A DNA stretch of 64,000 nt from Schaalia sp. JY-X169 (GTDB lineage Bacteria > Actinomycetota > Actinomycetes > Actinomycetales > Actinomycetaceae): NCBI RefSeq assembly GCF_014069575.1, contig NZ_CP059675.1, positions 1,984,001 through 2,048,000 of the forward strand. Direction: 5' to 3'. The translations under genes and the position numbers were made by a program. The notes below the pieces were generated by a model, which worked only from the letters and a program-made list of their open reading frames with translations, did no database searches and was not told the DNA's origin. The number at the start of each line of letters is the position of its first letter. Position 1 is the stretch's first letter. Of this stretch, positions 52,032 through 60,205 are shown piece after piece.

Positions 52032-52727
52032 TCAGTGTTTGCCCCCTCGTCGGACCCTGTGTTCCACCAGGGAACCACCCGGCATCTGCCTCAGGTCTTC
52101 CTGATCAACTGCGAACCCGACATGGTCCGCCCACCGACCATTAATGTGCATGTAGCGTGGCTTGTACCCTTCTTCGCGGAGCTTGAGTTTCCGAGCCAGT
52201 CCCAGCGAAGGTTCGTTCTCAGGGCGAACATTGATCTCGATACGGTGCAGGTCGAGCTGACTCAAGACCATATCGATTGTGCTGGCAACCGCGAGGGACG
52301 TGATCCCTTTCCCCGCGTGGGCCTCCGCTATCCAGTAGCCAAGCACACCCAGGTGCATCGCCCCACGCTCCACGGCTCCGACGGAGATGAGACCCGCTAT
52401 CTCCCCGTCAACCACAACCATCATTGAGAGTGCTTCACCACCTGCCTGCTTGCGGTCCATCAGCCGCGGAAACTCCTCCCAAGTCGGCACGGACGCACTA
52501 CTGCCCGGGGGGACCGTCGCCTCCCATTCGCCCAGCCAACCCTTGTTTGCTCTTCTCACCCGCTCAATTTCCAAGTGTTCGCGACCCGCTGCTGGACGCA
52601 GCACGACGGAAGACACACCGTGGTTTTCGTGCAACAGGTCGTCCAGCCGCTCGCCCTCGTACCGAATTTCAAGATCGCGGGCCGGTCGGCCCCACACTGA
52701 CCGCCGCGAACGGAAGAACCCCGACAC
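52032..52727 (-). CDS. RimJ-like GNAT acetyltransferase
   Basis: 231 residues from a GTG at 52727, only three bases after the glp stop. GNAT of the RimJ/RimL type: LGYWIAEAHAGKGITSLAVA (acetyl-CoA loop), HRIEINVRPENEPSLGLARKL, and EEGYKPRYMHINGRWADHV. N-terminal part begins WGRPARDLEIR. Members acetylate protein N-termini or small substrates. In many actinobacteria it lies between glp and glpR exactly as here, suggesting a constant operon; its part in division is unknown. Confidence 0.9.
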   Translation of the reverse strand: MSGFFRSRRSVWGRPARDLEIRYEGERLDDLLHENHGVSSVVLRPAAGREHLEIERVRRANKGWLGEWEATVPPGSSASVPTWEEFPRLMDRKQAGGEALSMMVVVDGEIAGLISVGAVERGAMHLGVLGYWIAEAHAGKGITSLAVASTIDMVLSQLDLHRIEINVRPENEPSLGLARKLKLREEGYKPRYMHINGRWADHVGFAVDQEDLRQMPGGSLVEHRVRRGGKH

Positions 52728-52730
52728 GGC

Positions 52731-53960
52731 TCAGTCCAGGAGCATGCACGTCAGAAGCGTTCCCTCGGGAACACTTGTGGTTTCTTCCGGAATTACCGCA
52801 AGCGCGTTCGAGGACGCAAGCGCAGAAATCCACAGAGCCTTCGGATCCCCAAGGGCGTGCGCTTCATATCCGGACGAAGGGGATCCCTGGATGCGAACGC
52901 GCAAGAACTCCCTAATCCCCGCGGGGGACTGTAGGGCAAATGTGGCACGAGCCTTCACAGATGAACGGTTCAGTGTCTTCCATCCCTGCATCTTGCGAAG
53001 GGCTGGACGAACAAAAACCTCAAAACACACCTGCGCTGCTACGGGATCACCCGGGAGACAAAAGATTGGAGTTGCGGTGGTTTCATCGCCCTCAACGCTG
53101 ACGGTGCCGACCCCCAGCATCGCTCCCGGCTGGCCGCTGACAGTGTCGAATCGTACAGTCCCGTGGGATCCCAACGTCTCCCTCACCGTATTACCTGAGC
53201 CGTGGGAAAGACCGCCGGTAGTGACAATCAAGTCGGCCCGCATCAGTTGGTCGTCGATCATTTGCCGCAGGGCAGCTCGGTCATCTCCAACCGCGACCGC
53301 ATGGAAAGTCTCCGCACCCACCTCAGATGCTGAAGCAACTAGAGCTTGGCCGTTGATGTCGACAACACTTCCTTCACGGGGAGCTGAGCCGGGTTCAACC
53401 AGTTCGTCACCGACGGAGAGAATCACGACTCTCGGGCGTGGATGTACGAGGACGCGCGCGCGCCCAGCTGCCGCGATCGCCCCAATTTGCGGGGGTCCCA
53501 GCCTGGTCCTCTTCGGAACGACGACGCTACCCTGTTTGATGTCTTCACCCTGGAGACGGACGTTGTCACCCACATCCACGCCCACGTTGACTGACACCAG
53601 TGACTCTCCCTGGTCAGTGTCTGTGAGTGCCACAACTGCATCGGCTCCGATGGGAAGTGGCGCCCCCGACGCGATTCGCACTGCAGTGTTTGGTGCCAGA
53701 CCACCGGCATGCGCCTGCCCGGCACGGATCTCCCCGGTCACGGGTAACTCGACGTGTGTGAGTGCGGTAGCCATAGTAACGTCGCCCGCGCGGAGTGCAT
53801 ATCCGTCCCTACTGGCGACGTTACTTGCCGGATAGTCTGCGACCGCCACAACGTCCTCGGCCAACACGCACCCAACTGCATCCAAGAGTAGAAGGTCCAG
53901 CGGAGCTTGCTGATCAGCGTTACTTAGACAATCCTGGTAGATGTCTGCAACCGAGCGCAT
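52731..53960 (-). CDS. glp: Gephyrin-like Glp (MoeA family)
   Basis: 409 residues from the ATG at 53960 (a TTG three codons earlier is possible). MoeA architecture: domain I/II with YPASNVASRDGYALRAGD and RIASGAPLPIGADAVVALTDT; domain III with VILSVGDELVEPGSAPREG, TTGGLSHGSGNTV and FCLPGDPVAAQVCFEVFVRPAL; domain IV with the final beta barrel. In active MoeA the third motif is close to GGVSxGxxD; here it is GGLSHGSGN, so a conserved acidic residue is missing. No other molybdenum cofactor genes are nearby. This and the glpR neighbour fit the divisome-linked Glp paralogue rather than cofactor synthesis. Confidence 0.88.
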   Translation of the reverse strand: MRSVADIYQDCLSNADQQAPLDLLLLDAVGCVLAEDVVAVADYPASNVASRDGYALRAGDVTMATALTHVELPVTGEIRAGQAHAGGLAPNTAVRIASGAPLPIGADAVVALTDTDQGESLVSVNVGVDVGDNVRLQGEDIKQGSVVVPKRTRLGPPQIGAIAAAGRARVLVHPRPRVVILSVGDELVEPGSAPREGSVVDINGQALVASASEVGAETFHAVAVGDDRAALRQMIDDQLMRADLIVTTGGLSHGSGNTVRETLGSHGTVRFDTVSGQPGAMLGVGTVSVEGDETTATPIFCLPGDPVAAQVCFEVFVRPALRKMQGWKTLNRSSVKARATFALQSPAGIREFLRVRIQGSPSSGYEAHALGDPKALWISALASSNALAVIPEETTSVPEGTLLTCMLLD

Positions 53961-54028
53961 GGGAACCAACTTTCTTCCAAGACGGCTGTTTGCTCTAGCT
54001 TAAGCCACACTCCATTTAGCATGGAGAC

Positions 54029-54646
54029 ATGAGTGTGGCAGAGCGGAAGCAGATCTGGCGACGGGCATACCTCGCATCGCGGGCGGCAAGGCGCATTGCC
54101 CATTCCCGACTGCCCCTAACACTTCAGGACATTCGCCAAATTATCCAAGCAATCCCCAGGTCAGCAACGATCGCTGGCTACCTGCCTCTCTCATCTGAAG
54201 TTGATGTTTTGCCACTACTGCGGGAATGGGTCGAGGGCGGTGGCGCTGCTCTGGTTCCGACACCGGCAGCACTGGCCAGTGGCGGGCGCAGTTCACCGCA
54301 GTGGCAGCACCTGAGCTGTCAAGATGGCGGAGGCGGATGTGAGGAGCAGGCCCCTGAGCGCGCAAGTGGCACCGGGGATGAACCCCCACTGGGCGTCCTT
54401 TCGGAGGCGGCTCTAATACTGATTCCGGGCCTTATCTTCGGTCGTGACGGACGCCGCCTAGGAAGAGGTGCGGGGTGGTATGACCGCGCTCTTTCCCAGG
54501 CAACACAGGGAGCCATTTTGGTCGGTGTCTGCCATGCCGGAGAGCTCGTTGAAGCAATGCGCGTTCCTATTGAGGAGCACGATAGGCTGATGGATTTCGT
54601 CCTAACGCCGACTGAGCTGGTCATTTGTCGCCGCCCAAACCTGTAG
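54029..54646 (+). CDS. 5-formyltetrahydrofolate cyclo-ligase
   Basis: 205 residues. ATP-dependent conversion of 5-formyl-THF to 5,10-methenyl-THF. Marks: R/K-rich first helix (ERKQIWRRAYLASRAARRI), GYLPLSSEVDVLPLL, and the ATP/substrate loop LIPGLIFGRDGRRLGRGAGWYDRAL. The middle holds a Gly/Glu-rich insertion of about 25 residues (QDGGGGCEEQ). Divergent from glp, its usual neighbour in actinobacteria; galU, often between them, is absent. A short 60-base intergenic region must serve both genes. Confidence 0.94.
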   Translation: MSVAERKQIWRRAYLASRAARRIAHSRLPLTLQDIRQIIQAIPRSATIAGYLPLSSEVDVLPLLREWVEGGGAALVPTPAALASGGRSSPQWQHLSCQDGGGGCEEQAPERASGTGDEPPLGVLSEAALILIPGLIFGRDGRRLGRGAGWYDRALSQATQGAILVGVCHAGELVEAMRVPIEEHDRLMDFVLTPTELVICRRPNL

Positions 54647-54813
54647 AGTTCCTTGGCGTTTGCTCAACTTCCCGGAGCGTCCTCGACGGCTGCATAGTAT
54701 CCCGGAGAGCAGCCAACGACTACCGGGGTTTCCACAGTGCAGCACTGGCGGCGATTTCCCCAGATGTTGTTCTCAGCTACAAAATGTTGCTGGGGATTTG
54801 GCACTGTTGACAC

Positions 54814-55449
54814 ATGGCGCCCTCACTCACTTCAAACAGACGTCTCATCCCGCGACGCAAACTGGTCACGGCGCAGCATCTGCTGCTCCTCTTGGCCGCA
54901 CTATCCATCGTCGTCTTCGCAGTATTTGCCCTGCGGCCACCAATCGAAGGCACCGCAGTTGTTGTCTCCAAGTCTGATTTGGCGGCAAATGAACCAGTAG
55001 TTCGATCACAGCTCAGGGTCCTGACACTTCCAGGTGAGGCAGTCCCCGTCGGAGCCGTAGGGGATGTCGCCGCCGCCCTTGATCAAAGGCCACCTCAGTT
55101 CGTCCCGGCCGGAACCGTCCTCACGCAATCCCTACTGGGCATTGGCGACACCACGGCCAGGATCCCGCCCGGCTATGCGACAACCGTTCTGTCGTTGGAT
55201 CCGGGTTCTGTCTTCATGGAGGCTGGTGACGTAGTGGAGGTATGGGGGACGGTGATGGATTGCGGCGTAGACCCGTGCCCAATTACTCGGTTAGCCGACG
55301 ACGTGACTGTTCTTAGCATCTCTGAGCCACCCTCAAACTCCTTCTCTGGAGAGAACCCAACACTGGTTACTCTAAGCCTCAAAGCAAGCGATGTTGGACC
55401 TGTACTTCAGTCAGCAGCCAGCGGGAGCATACATTTCGTGCTGGGGTGA
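54814..55449 (+). CDS. SAF-domain protein (CpaB/RcpC-like)
   Basis: 211 residues. One N-terminal membrane helix (TAQHLLLLLAALSIVVFAVFAL), then a SAF domain: VVVSKSDLAANEPVVRSQLRV, VPVGAVGDVAAALDQRPPQFVPAGTVLTQSLL, and a C-terminal beta domain with a Cys pair (DCGVDPCPIT) likely to form a disulfide outside. Related to CpaB of Flp pili, but no pilus genes are nearby; actinobacterial genomes often place such a gene after the 5-FTHF cyclo-ligase, as here. Weak ribosome-binding site. Function not known. Confidence 0.82.
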   Translation: MAPSLTSNRRLIPRRKLVTAQHLLLLLAALSIVVFAVFALRPPIEGTAVVVSKSDLAANEPVVRSQLRVLTLPGEAVPVGAVGDVAAALDQRPPQFVPAGTVLTQSLLGIGDTTARIPPGYATTVLSLDPGSVFMEAGDVVEVWGTVMDCGVDPCPITRLADDVTVLSISEPPSNSFSGENPTLVTLSLKASDVGPVLQSAASGSIHFVLG

Positions 55450-55475
55450 CGTCCCGTCGCCCGCCCAAGTATCCG

Positions 55476-55515
55476 CTCGCGGGCTGCCAGACTGTTTGGA
55501 GTCGGTGGGCTGGGG
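55476..55515 (+). pseudogene. Dispersed decayed coding fragment, copy 3 (short)
   Basis: CGCGGGCTGCCAGACTGTTT and the next 20 bases match copies 1 and 2 (RGLPDCLESVGW here; RGLPGC.ES.G there). It lies on the plus strand between the SAF gene and the small acidic gene. After GW the similarity stops. Confidence 0.45.
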
Positions 55516-55549
55516 CGGAGCCGGCGCACGGGACCGTGGCGTGGGCCTG

Positions 55550-55801
55550 CTACCAGTGAGGGGGAACGTTATCCCTCAGCCACCGATCTTCTGGAGATTC
55601 TCCCTCTGGAACCGCCTCATCACGCGCATCGATCATGTCTGAGCGTAGGGGGCTGACTGAGTCCTCCCCAACAATGACGGCATCTTCGACTCCCCCATTG
55701 TCAACTCTCGTCACATAGACAGCTCGTCGGACGCGCGCTTTGGTAGGCGTTCCTTCGTCCTCGCCTTGCTTCGCATCTTCACCCGCCACAGACATCATCA
55801 C
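55550..55801 (-). CDS. Small acidic protein coupled to the helicase-like gene
   Basis: 83 residues, Glu/Asp-rich, ending in RWLRDNVPPHW. The C-terminal 'PPHW' ending recurs in small actinobacterial proteins of unknown function next to large helicase-like genes, as far as I recall. Its ATG overlaps the stop of the large gene (ATGA), so it is translationally coupled and probably made in fixed ratio with it. No known fold; likely disordered apart from the last residues. Confidence 0.75.
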   Translation of the reverse strand: MMMSVAGEDAKQGEDEGTPTKARVRRAVYVTRVDNGGVEDAVIVGEDSVSPLRSDMIDARDEAVPEGESPEDRWLRDNVPPHW

Positions 55802-58800
55802 TGTCCAGAGGTACGCCGTATGACGTTGAGCAGGATCGCATGGGACTGGGAGCCCCTGCGCCTCAGGCCGATTGCCTCCCTCATCCCCTCAACCAACTCG
55901 CCCTCGTCCGCGTCCGCACTAGTTGCTCGAAGCCACGCTGCGACATCGTCAAGTTGGTCGTCACTGTAAGCAGAGAGGGGAAGTCCCTTGGTAATGCTGG
56001 GCGGGCTAAGCGGAGTCGCATTGTCCGAGGGCGCAGAATCGACCACTGTCGTTGCAACCGTCTCAAAAAGCGGCTCCGGCTCGCTTTCGGGCTGGTCCCG
56101 TGGCTCGGGTTGAACTTCTGGGGCGTGTGGCTCCGGGGCATCTTCCGGTTCACTCTGCGGCGCGGGCTCGCCCTCCACGGCGACGTCTCCACTTAAGACG
56201 CCTTCAGGGGACGTCTCTGCCTGATTCTTCGATGCGCGCAGCTCCACGCCTTCGAGGGCGAGCGTCGCCGCGGACGCCGGCGTCACCGGCTTACCAATCC
56301 GAACGTAATAGTCATCGACGGCGTCTAGGACCAGCTCCACAACATGCTGAGCTTCCCTTGTCGGATCGATGAATACCGACATTGACAGCTCCGTGCGAAC
56401 CTTCCACCCCTGCCTTTCAAGCAGCTCTGGCCAGTACCTGTCGCGAACACGAAGCGATGGCTCACTCCGGTACGACGGGTCATCAGTAAGCACTGCAACC
56501 AGCCACTCCCCCGGCACCTCTGGGTGTCCAACGGCAAGCGGAATCCGGTTCGCGCCAGTACCCAGATTTGCTGCTACCGGAAGTCCCAGACGGTGAAGGC
56601 GGTCAGCCAAGTCAACCAACAGGTCATCCGGAACATGTTCCCCTGAGTCAACCTCAGCGGCCGCTTCGTCACGTCCCTCAGCTACCTCCAGCAAGTCAAC
56701 CAGGGCCAATGCACCGCCGTGACGGAGCCGAGACCTGTCAATCTCTTGCGATTCCAAAGACGTAATGACTGTGAGATTCCCACCGCTTCCCTGCGCGATG
56801 GCTTCGATCACGTCCATGCCCTCCGGAGTGGAAAGCACCCCAAAATCATGGATGACTCGCCCGTGTGGCGTCTTCGCAAATCCCACTGAAAGTACCGTGT
56901 GATCAGGAGATAGCGCCGGCAGTTCGTGTGGCAGGACGATTAGCTTCTCCGGTTTGACGCTGAGCGCCTGCGGTTTCTCCGCCAATGCTCTGCGCAGTGA
57001 GACGCGGATGCGATCGGCATGCCTGTCGTTGAAGGCGACTACAGCAACGCTGGTCTCAGGTTCATCGATGAGGGATCTAATCAGGTAGTTCGCTGCGGCT
57101 TCCGCCTCACCCAAGGAGGACTCTATCGCCACCGTTGTCGGAGCTGGCATACCGGAGGCATCAACTTTTATGTGCTCTATATCCGCGGGCGGTCGCGGCG
57201 TGGGCACTGCGGTGATACTGGCGTCTGGCTTGTACTTGCGAACCAGGTCGGCAAAATGTCCGTTGACAGTAATGGGTTTACCTGGCAACTCCAACACGGT
57301 GAGGAACTCTGTTAGGCGAGTGACCCAGCTGCCATCTTCGATAGCGTCGCCCCGTGCGAATACCACGGCGTCGTCTGCCCGAGCCAACACCGGGGCGGTC
57401 TCCGCCAGAGAGAGGCTCGATGCTCCCACAACCAACACAACATCGACACTGTGACGTCGGCGGGTCAGAAGTGGAACCATAGAAGGTCCAGCACACACGA
57501 TAGGGAGCAGATCCCAGGCAAGCGAGTACTGGTTGAAGAGGTTGGCTCCGGCAGCTCCCCCCGCAAGGGACGCCACCAGCTCTGTGTATTGCTCCGGATA
57601 CAGTGCGAGGGCGTCACGGCGCCGTGCCTTAACCCTCTCAACCACCGACAGCCCCAAACTTGCCACTTGGGCCTCGTCAAGGACCCGCACATCGCTGACC
57701 AACCCCTGTAGCAGGTCGGGATCGAAGCCACCAAGCCTAGGTTCGGCTGCGAGCATGAGGCCCAAGACCGATGCCCACCAGGCCAGATCAAGCTCGAGAC
57801 CTATCAGGTCTCCGTCGATACGCCTATGACGAAGGTCGTCGACCAGTTCACCCAACCCAAGGTCCTGCAGCTCGCCTAGAACCCTGAGTCTCTGCGGTAC
57901 TAAACGTGCACCGTTAGCATCGTCTGCCAAGGCCTCGAGTGTCGGACACAGTTCATCCAGCGCCATCGACCCCAGGTCACCAAACGTCTGCTCTAGGTAT
58001 GGGGCACACACCGCAAGTAAATCTTCCGTTGCCGCCAGAGTCTCTGCGCAGCTCTCTAGGCCCTCGGGGATGGTGGGCCATGGCTCATCATCCAGAGATG
58101 CGGACAACCACTGGTGGCGGCACTCCTGAACTTCAATCAGGGCCTGATTTAAGTCAGCAATGTGAACACCGGGACGCACCAGGTCGCGTGCCTGCTTGAC
58201 GAGAAGCCGCCTCTTGGACCCTTTCAGCGTTATTCCCTTTTGTTTCCTCCACTCGGGCGTCGCCGTCGCGATGACGAGGTCGGCTGGAGATCTTTCGAAG
58301 GCTTCCGGGCGGAATGTGTCGAGAATCGTGCGTGCTCGCGCGATGAGCTCCAGCTGCATTTTCCAGCCATCCAAAGTGGTGGCAGTTCTGAGACCCGTTT
58401 GTCCCGCAACTCTCGCCATCTGCACTCGCAGTGCAGGTAGCGCTTCTCGCGCCAGAGTCTCAGTCGCGTCAACAACACTGTCAACCTGGGCCGCATCTTC
58501 CAATGGGATGTCATCCCAACCACTGGCCTCGCCAAGGTCGCTAAAGAGCCCCTGCCGGGAGGCATCCTCGAGGAGATCGCGGGCATGCGCAGCACCGTCC
58601 TCGGACAGAAGTCCAAGGGTCTCACTAGAGAGCCTGACACGCGTAGTCGGCCCATCGGGGTCGGACGTCAACTCTGTCAAAACCTGCAGCGCATCAAAAG
58701 GCGTCACGCCCCACTCTTCAAACTCGGCGTGCAACTGCTCTTCATAGGCAGTAAGTGCAGCGCGAGCACGCCGCAACCCCACCCGCATGGACTCTGTTTC

Positions 58801-60057
58801 CGCCTCATTCAGCCCCGGCGCAACATCACGCATCGCGGTATCAAGAAGCGTCGTGACGCCCTCGTCAAAACGATCCGGAAAGAAATTTGCCACAACCGAT
58901 TCGATCCGCATCTCTTCAAAACGTGCGGCAAGAGCACCATAGGCGTCCTGATCATTTGCAACAACAAGAACCGATTTCCCATCACCAGCAAGAGCCGCGG
59001 CAGCGGAAACCGCACCCGCGATGAGGTCCGAGTCGTTCTCTGCCACCACCACATAGGATCCTCCGCCCGCAATCTGTTCGATTACGTCTTGGACCTGAGG
59101 GGATTGGTCCCCAACTCCAACCTCCTTCCAGGGGTCACGGTCGGCGGGATTTGCGGGTTGCGGCTGAGTAGCCGCCTCGATCTGAGCGGTGCGGTCGCCA
59201 TTGAGAGCCACCAACAGAGGGGACTGCTCAAGAAACTCCACATCCGCCAGGTCTCTAAAAAGTGCCGCTGTGGGATGCGTGAGGATCGCCAGGGACATTT
59301 CGTCCCTGAGTCTAAAACTCTCGATGTTGCGCCCAACTTCGGCAATCTTGTCGAGGGCGCTAGCCGGCGAAAAACCCCCGGGCCCATGCAGCGCCTCAAA
59401 CAGGAGGTCTCTGTCTATGTCAACCCCGGCTGCGGCTGCCTCACGCAGCAACCTGGACGAAACCTCAACTCCTGGCATTAGCTGCAGGGTCGCAGATCCG
59501 TCCTCGTCGCTGCCAACTACAACCTGCCTCATGAATACGGGGACGTGCGATGCCGGGCGCTGCCCACCCCAGGAAGCGCTGCCCACCACCAAGTGCATGA
59601 CGATACCACCGTGGCGGGTCGCCATCGCTTCAGCAAACGCGCCCAGGCTGTTGACCTTTTCGGTTATATCCGCAAGCGCGGTGGGCTCGCGGACCAAACT
59701 GGATAGCCGCGTTGGCGTATCTGCATAGAGCGCCGCAAGACCTCCTGGGTGAAGACTCTTCAAAGGCACGGCCAGACTTGCGGCCGTAGCAGCATCCTGA
59801 CGCGCGGAAGCGGCCAGTTGTGTGCGCAGAGCGGTCGCCATATCAAGAAGACTGGAGGAATCGCTAGTATCCTCTACTGGTTGCGAAACAGACGCATCCT
59901 CTTCTTCATCCCCACCTTGTTCATCCTCACCTCGCGGACTTGCAGCGGGAACTTCATTAGCATGAGGGGGCTCTTCGGGAACGCCCTCGGCCTCAATCTG
60001 GGCACCATTGGGCGCCGCACGTCGGGAGCTCTTACGCGAAAAAAATGAACGGGCCAC
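55798..60057 (-). CDS. Large superfamily-1 helicase-like protein with degenerate ATPase and nuclease-like domains
   Basis: 1,419 residues. Residues 320-370 (PQVQDVIEQIAGGGSYVVVAE ... DGKSVLVVAND) align with the Walker A region of DNA2/SF1 helicases, but GxGK(S/T) is absent. Around residue 870-900 VDVVLVVGASSLSLAETAP sits where IFDEAS (Walker B) is expected; the DE is gone. The end (about 1170-1240; WLVAVLTDDPSYRSE, RVRDRYWPELLERQGWKV) follows the restriction-endonuclease-like domain of such helicases, with the catalytic acidic residues also replaced. A disordered acidic stretch and a small helical C-terminal domain (about 1375-1419) finish it. Likely a non-catalytic scaffold. The partner gene overlaps its stop. 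Confidence 0.7.
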   Translation of the reverse strand: MARSFFSRKSSRRAAPNGAQIEAEGVPEEPPHANEVPAASPRGEDEQGGDEEEDASVSQPVEDTSDSSSLLDMATALRTQLAASARQDAATAASLAVPLKSLHPGGLAALYADTPTRLSSLVREPTALADITEKVNSLGAFAEAMATRHGGIVMHLVVGSASWGGQRPASHVPVFMRQVVVGSDEDGSATLQLMPGVEVSSRLLREAAAAGVDIDRDLLFEALHGPGGFSPASALDKIAEVGRNIESFRLRDEMSLAILTHPTAALFRDLADVEFLEQSPLLVALNGDRTAQIEAATQPQPANPADRDPWKEVGVGDQSPQVQDVIEQIAGGGSYVVVAENDSDLIAGAVSAAAALAGDGKSVLVVANDQDAYGALAARFEEMRIESVVANFFPDRFDEGVTTLLDTAMRDVAPGLNEAETESMRVGLRRARAALTAYEEQLHAEFEEWGVTPFDALQVLTELTSDPDGPTTRVRLSSETLGLLSEDGAAHARDLLEDASRQGLFSDLGEASGWDDIPLEDAAQVDSVVDATETLAREALPALRVQMARVAGQTGLRTATTLDGWKMQLELIARARTILDTFRPEAFERSPADLVIATATPEWRKQKGITLKGSKRRLLVKQARDLVRPGVHIADLNQALIEVQECRHQWLSASLDDEPWPTIPEGLESCAETLAATEDLLAVCAPYLEQTFGDLGSMALDELCPTLEALADDANGARLVPQRLRVLGELQDLGLGELVDDLRHRRIDGDLIGLELDLAWWASVLGLMLAAEPRLGGFDPDLLQGLVSDVRVLDEAQVASLGLSVVERVKARRRDALALYPEQYTELVASLAGGAAGANLFNQYSLAWDLLPIVCAGPSMVPLLTRRRHSVDVVLVVGASSLSLAETAPVLARADDAVVFARGDAIEDGSWVTRLTEFLTVLELPGKPITVNGHFADLVRKYKPDASITAVPTPRPPADIEHIKVDASGMPAPTTVAIESSLGEAEAAANYLIRSLIDEPETSVAVVAFNDRHADRIRVSLRRALAEKPQALSVKPEKLIVLPHELPALSPDHTVLSVGFAKTPHGRVIHDFGVLSTPEGMDVIEAIAQGSGGNLTVITSLESQEIDRSRLRHGGALALVDLLEVAEGRDEAAAEVDSGEHVPDDLLVDLADRLHRLGLPVAANLGTGANRIPLAVGHPEVPGEWLVAVLTDDPSYRSEPSLRVRDRYWPELLERQGWKVRTELSMSVFIDPTREAQHVVELVLDAVDDYYVRIGKPVTPASAATLALEGVELRASKNQAETSPEGVLSGDVAVEGEPAPQSEPEDAPEPHAPEVQPEPRDQPESEPEPLFETVATTVVDSAPSDNATPLSPPSITKGLPLSAYSDDQLDDVAAWLRATSADADEGELVEGMREAIGLRRRGSQSHAILLNVIRRTSGQ

Positions 60058-60205
60058 AAAGCAACACTAGCGACTGTGCGCCTGCTCGCGCGATCGGCGT
60101 GCCGTACAGGGGGTCATTCTGGGACTCTCTTCCCCCGATCACCCAACATCGTGCACTATAGCGACAAGACCACTCAGAGTTGAGCACAGAGAGAAGGATC
60201 TTGAG

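Noticed and set aside
57939-59728. Several plus-strand frames up to 298 codons across the large helicase-like gene
   Set aside because: Antisense shadows; the minus frame is continuous for 1,419 codons with normal actinobacterial composition.
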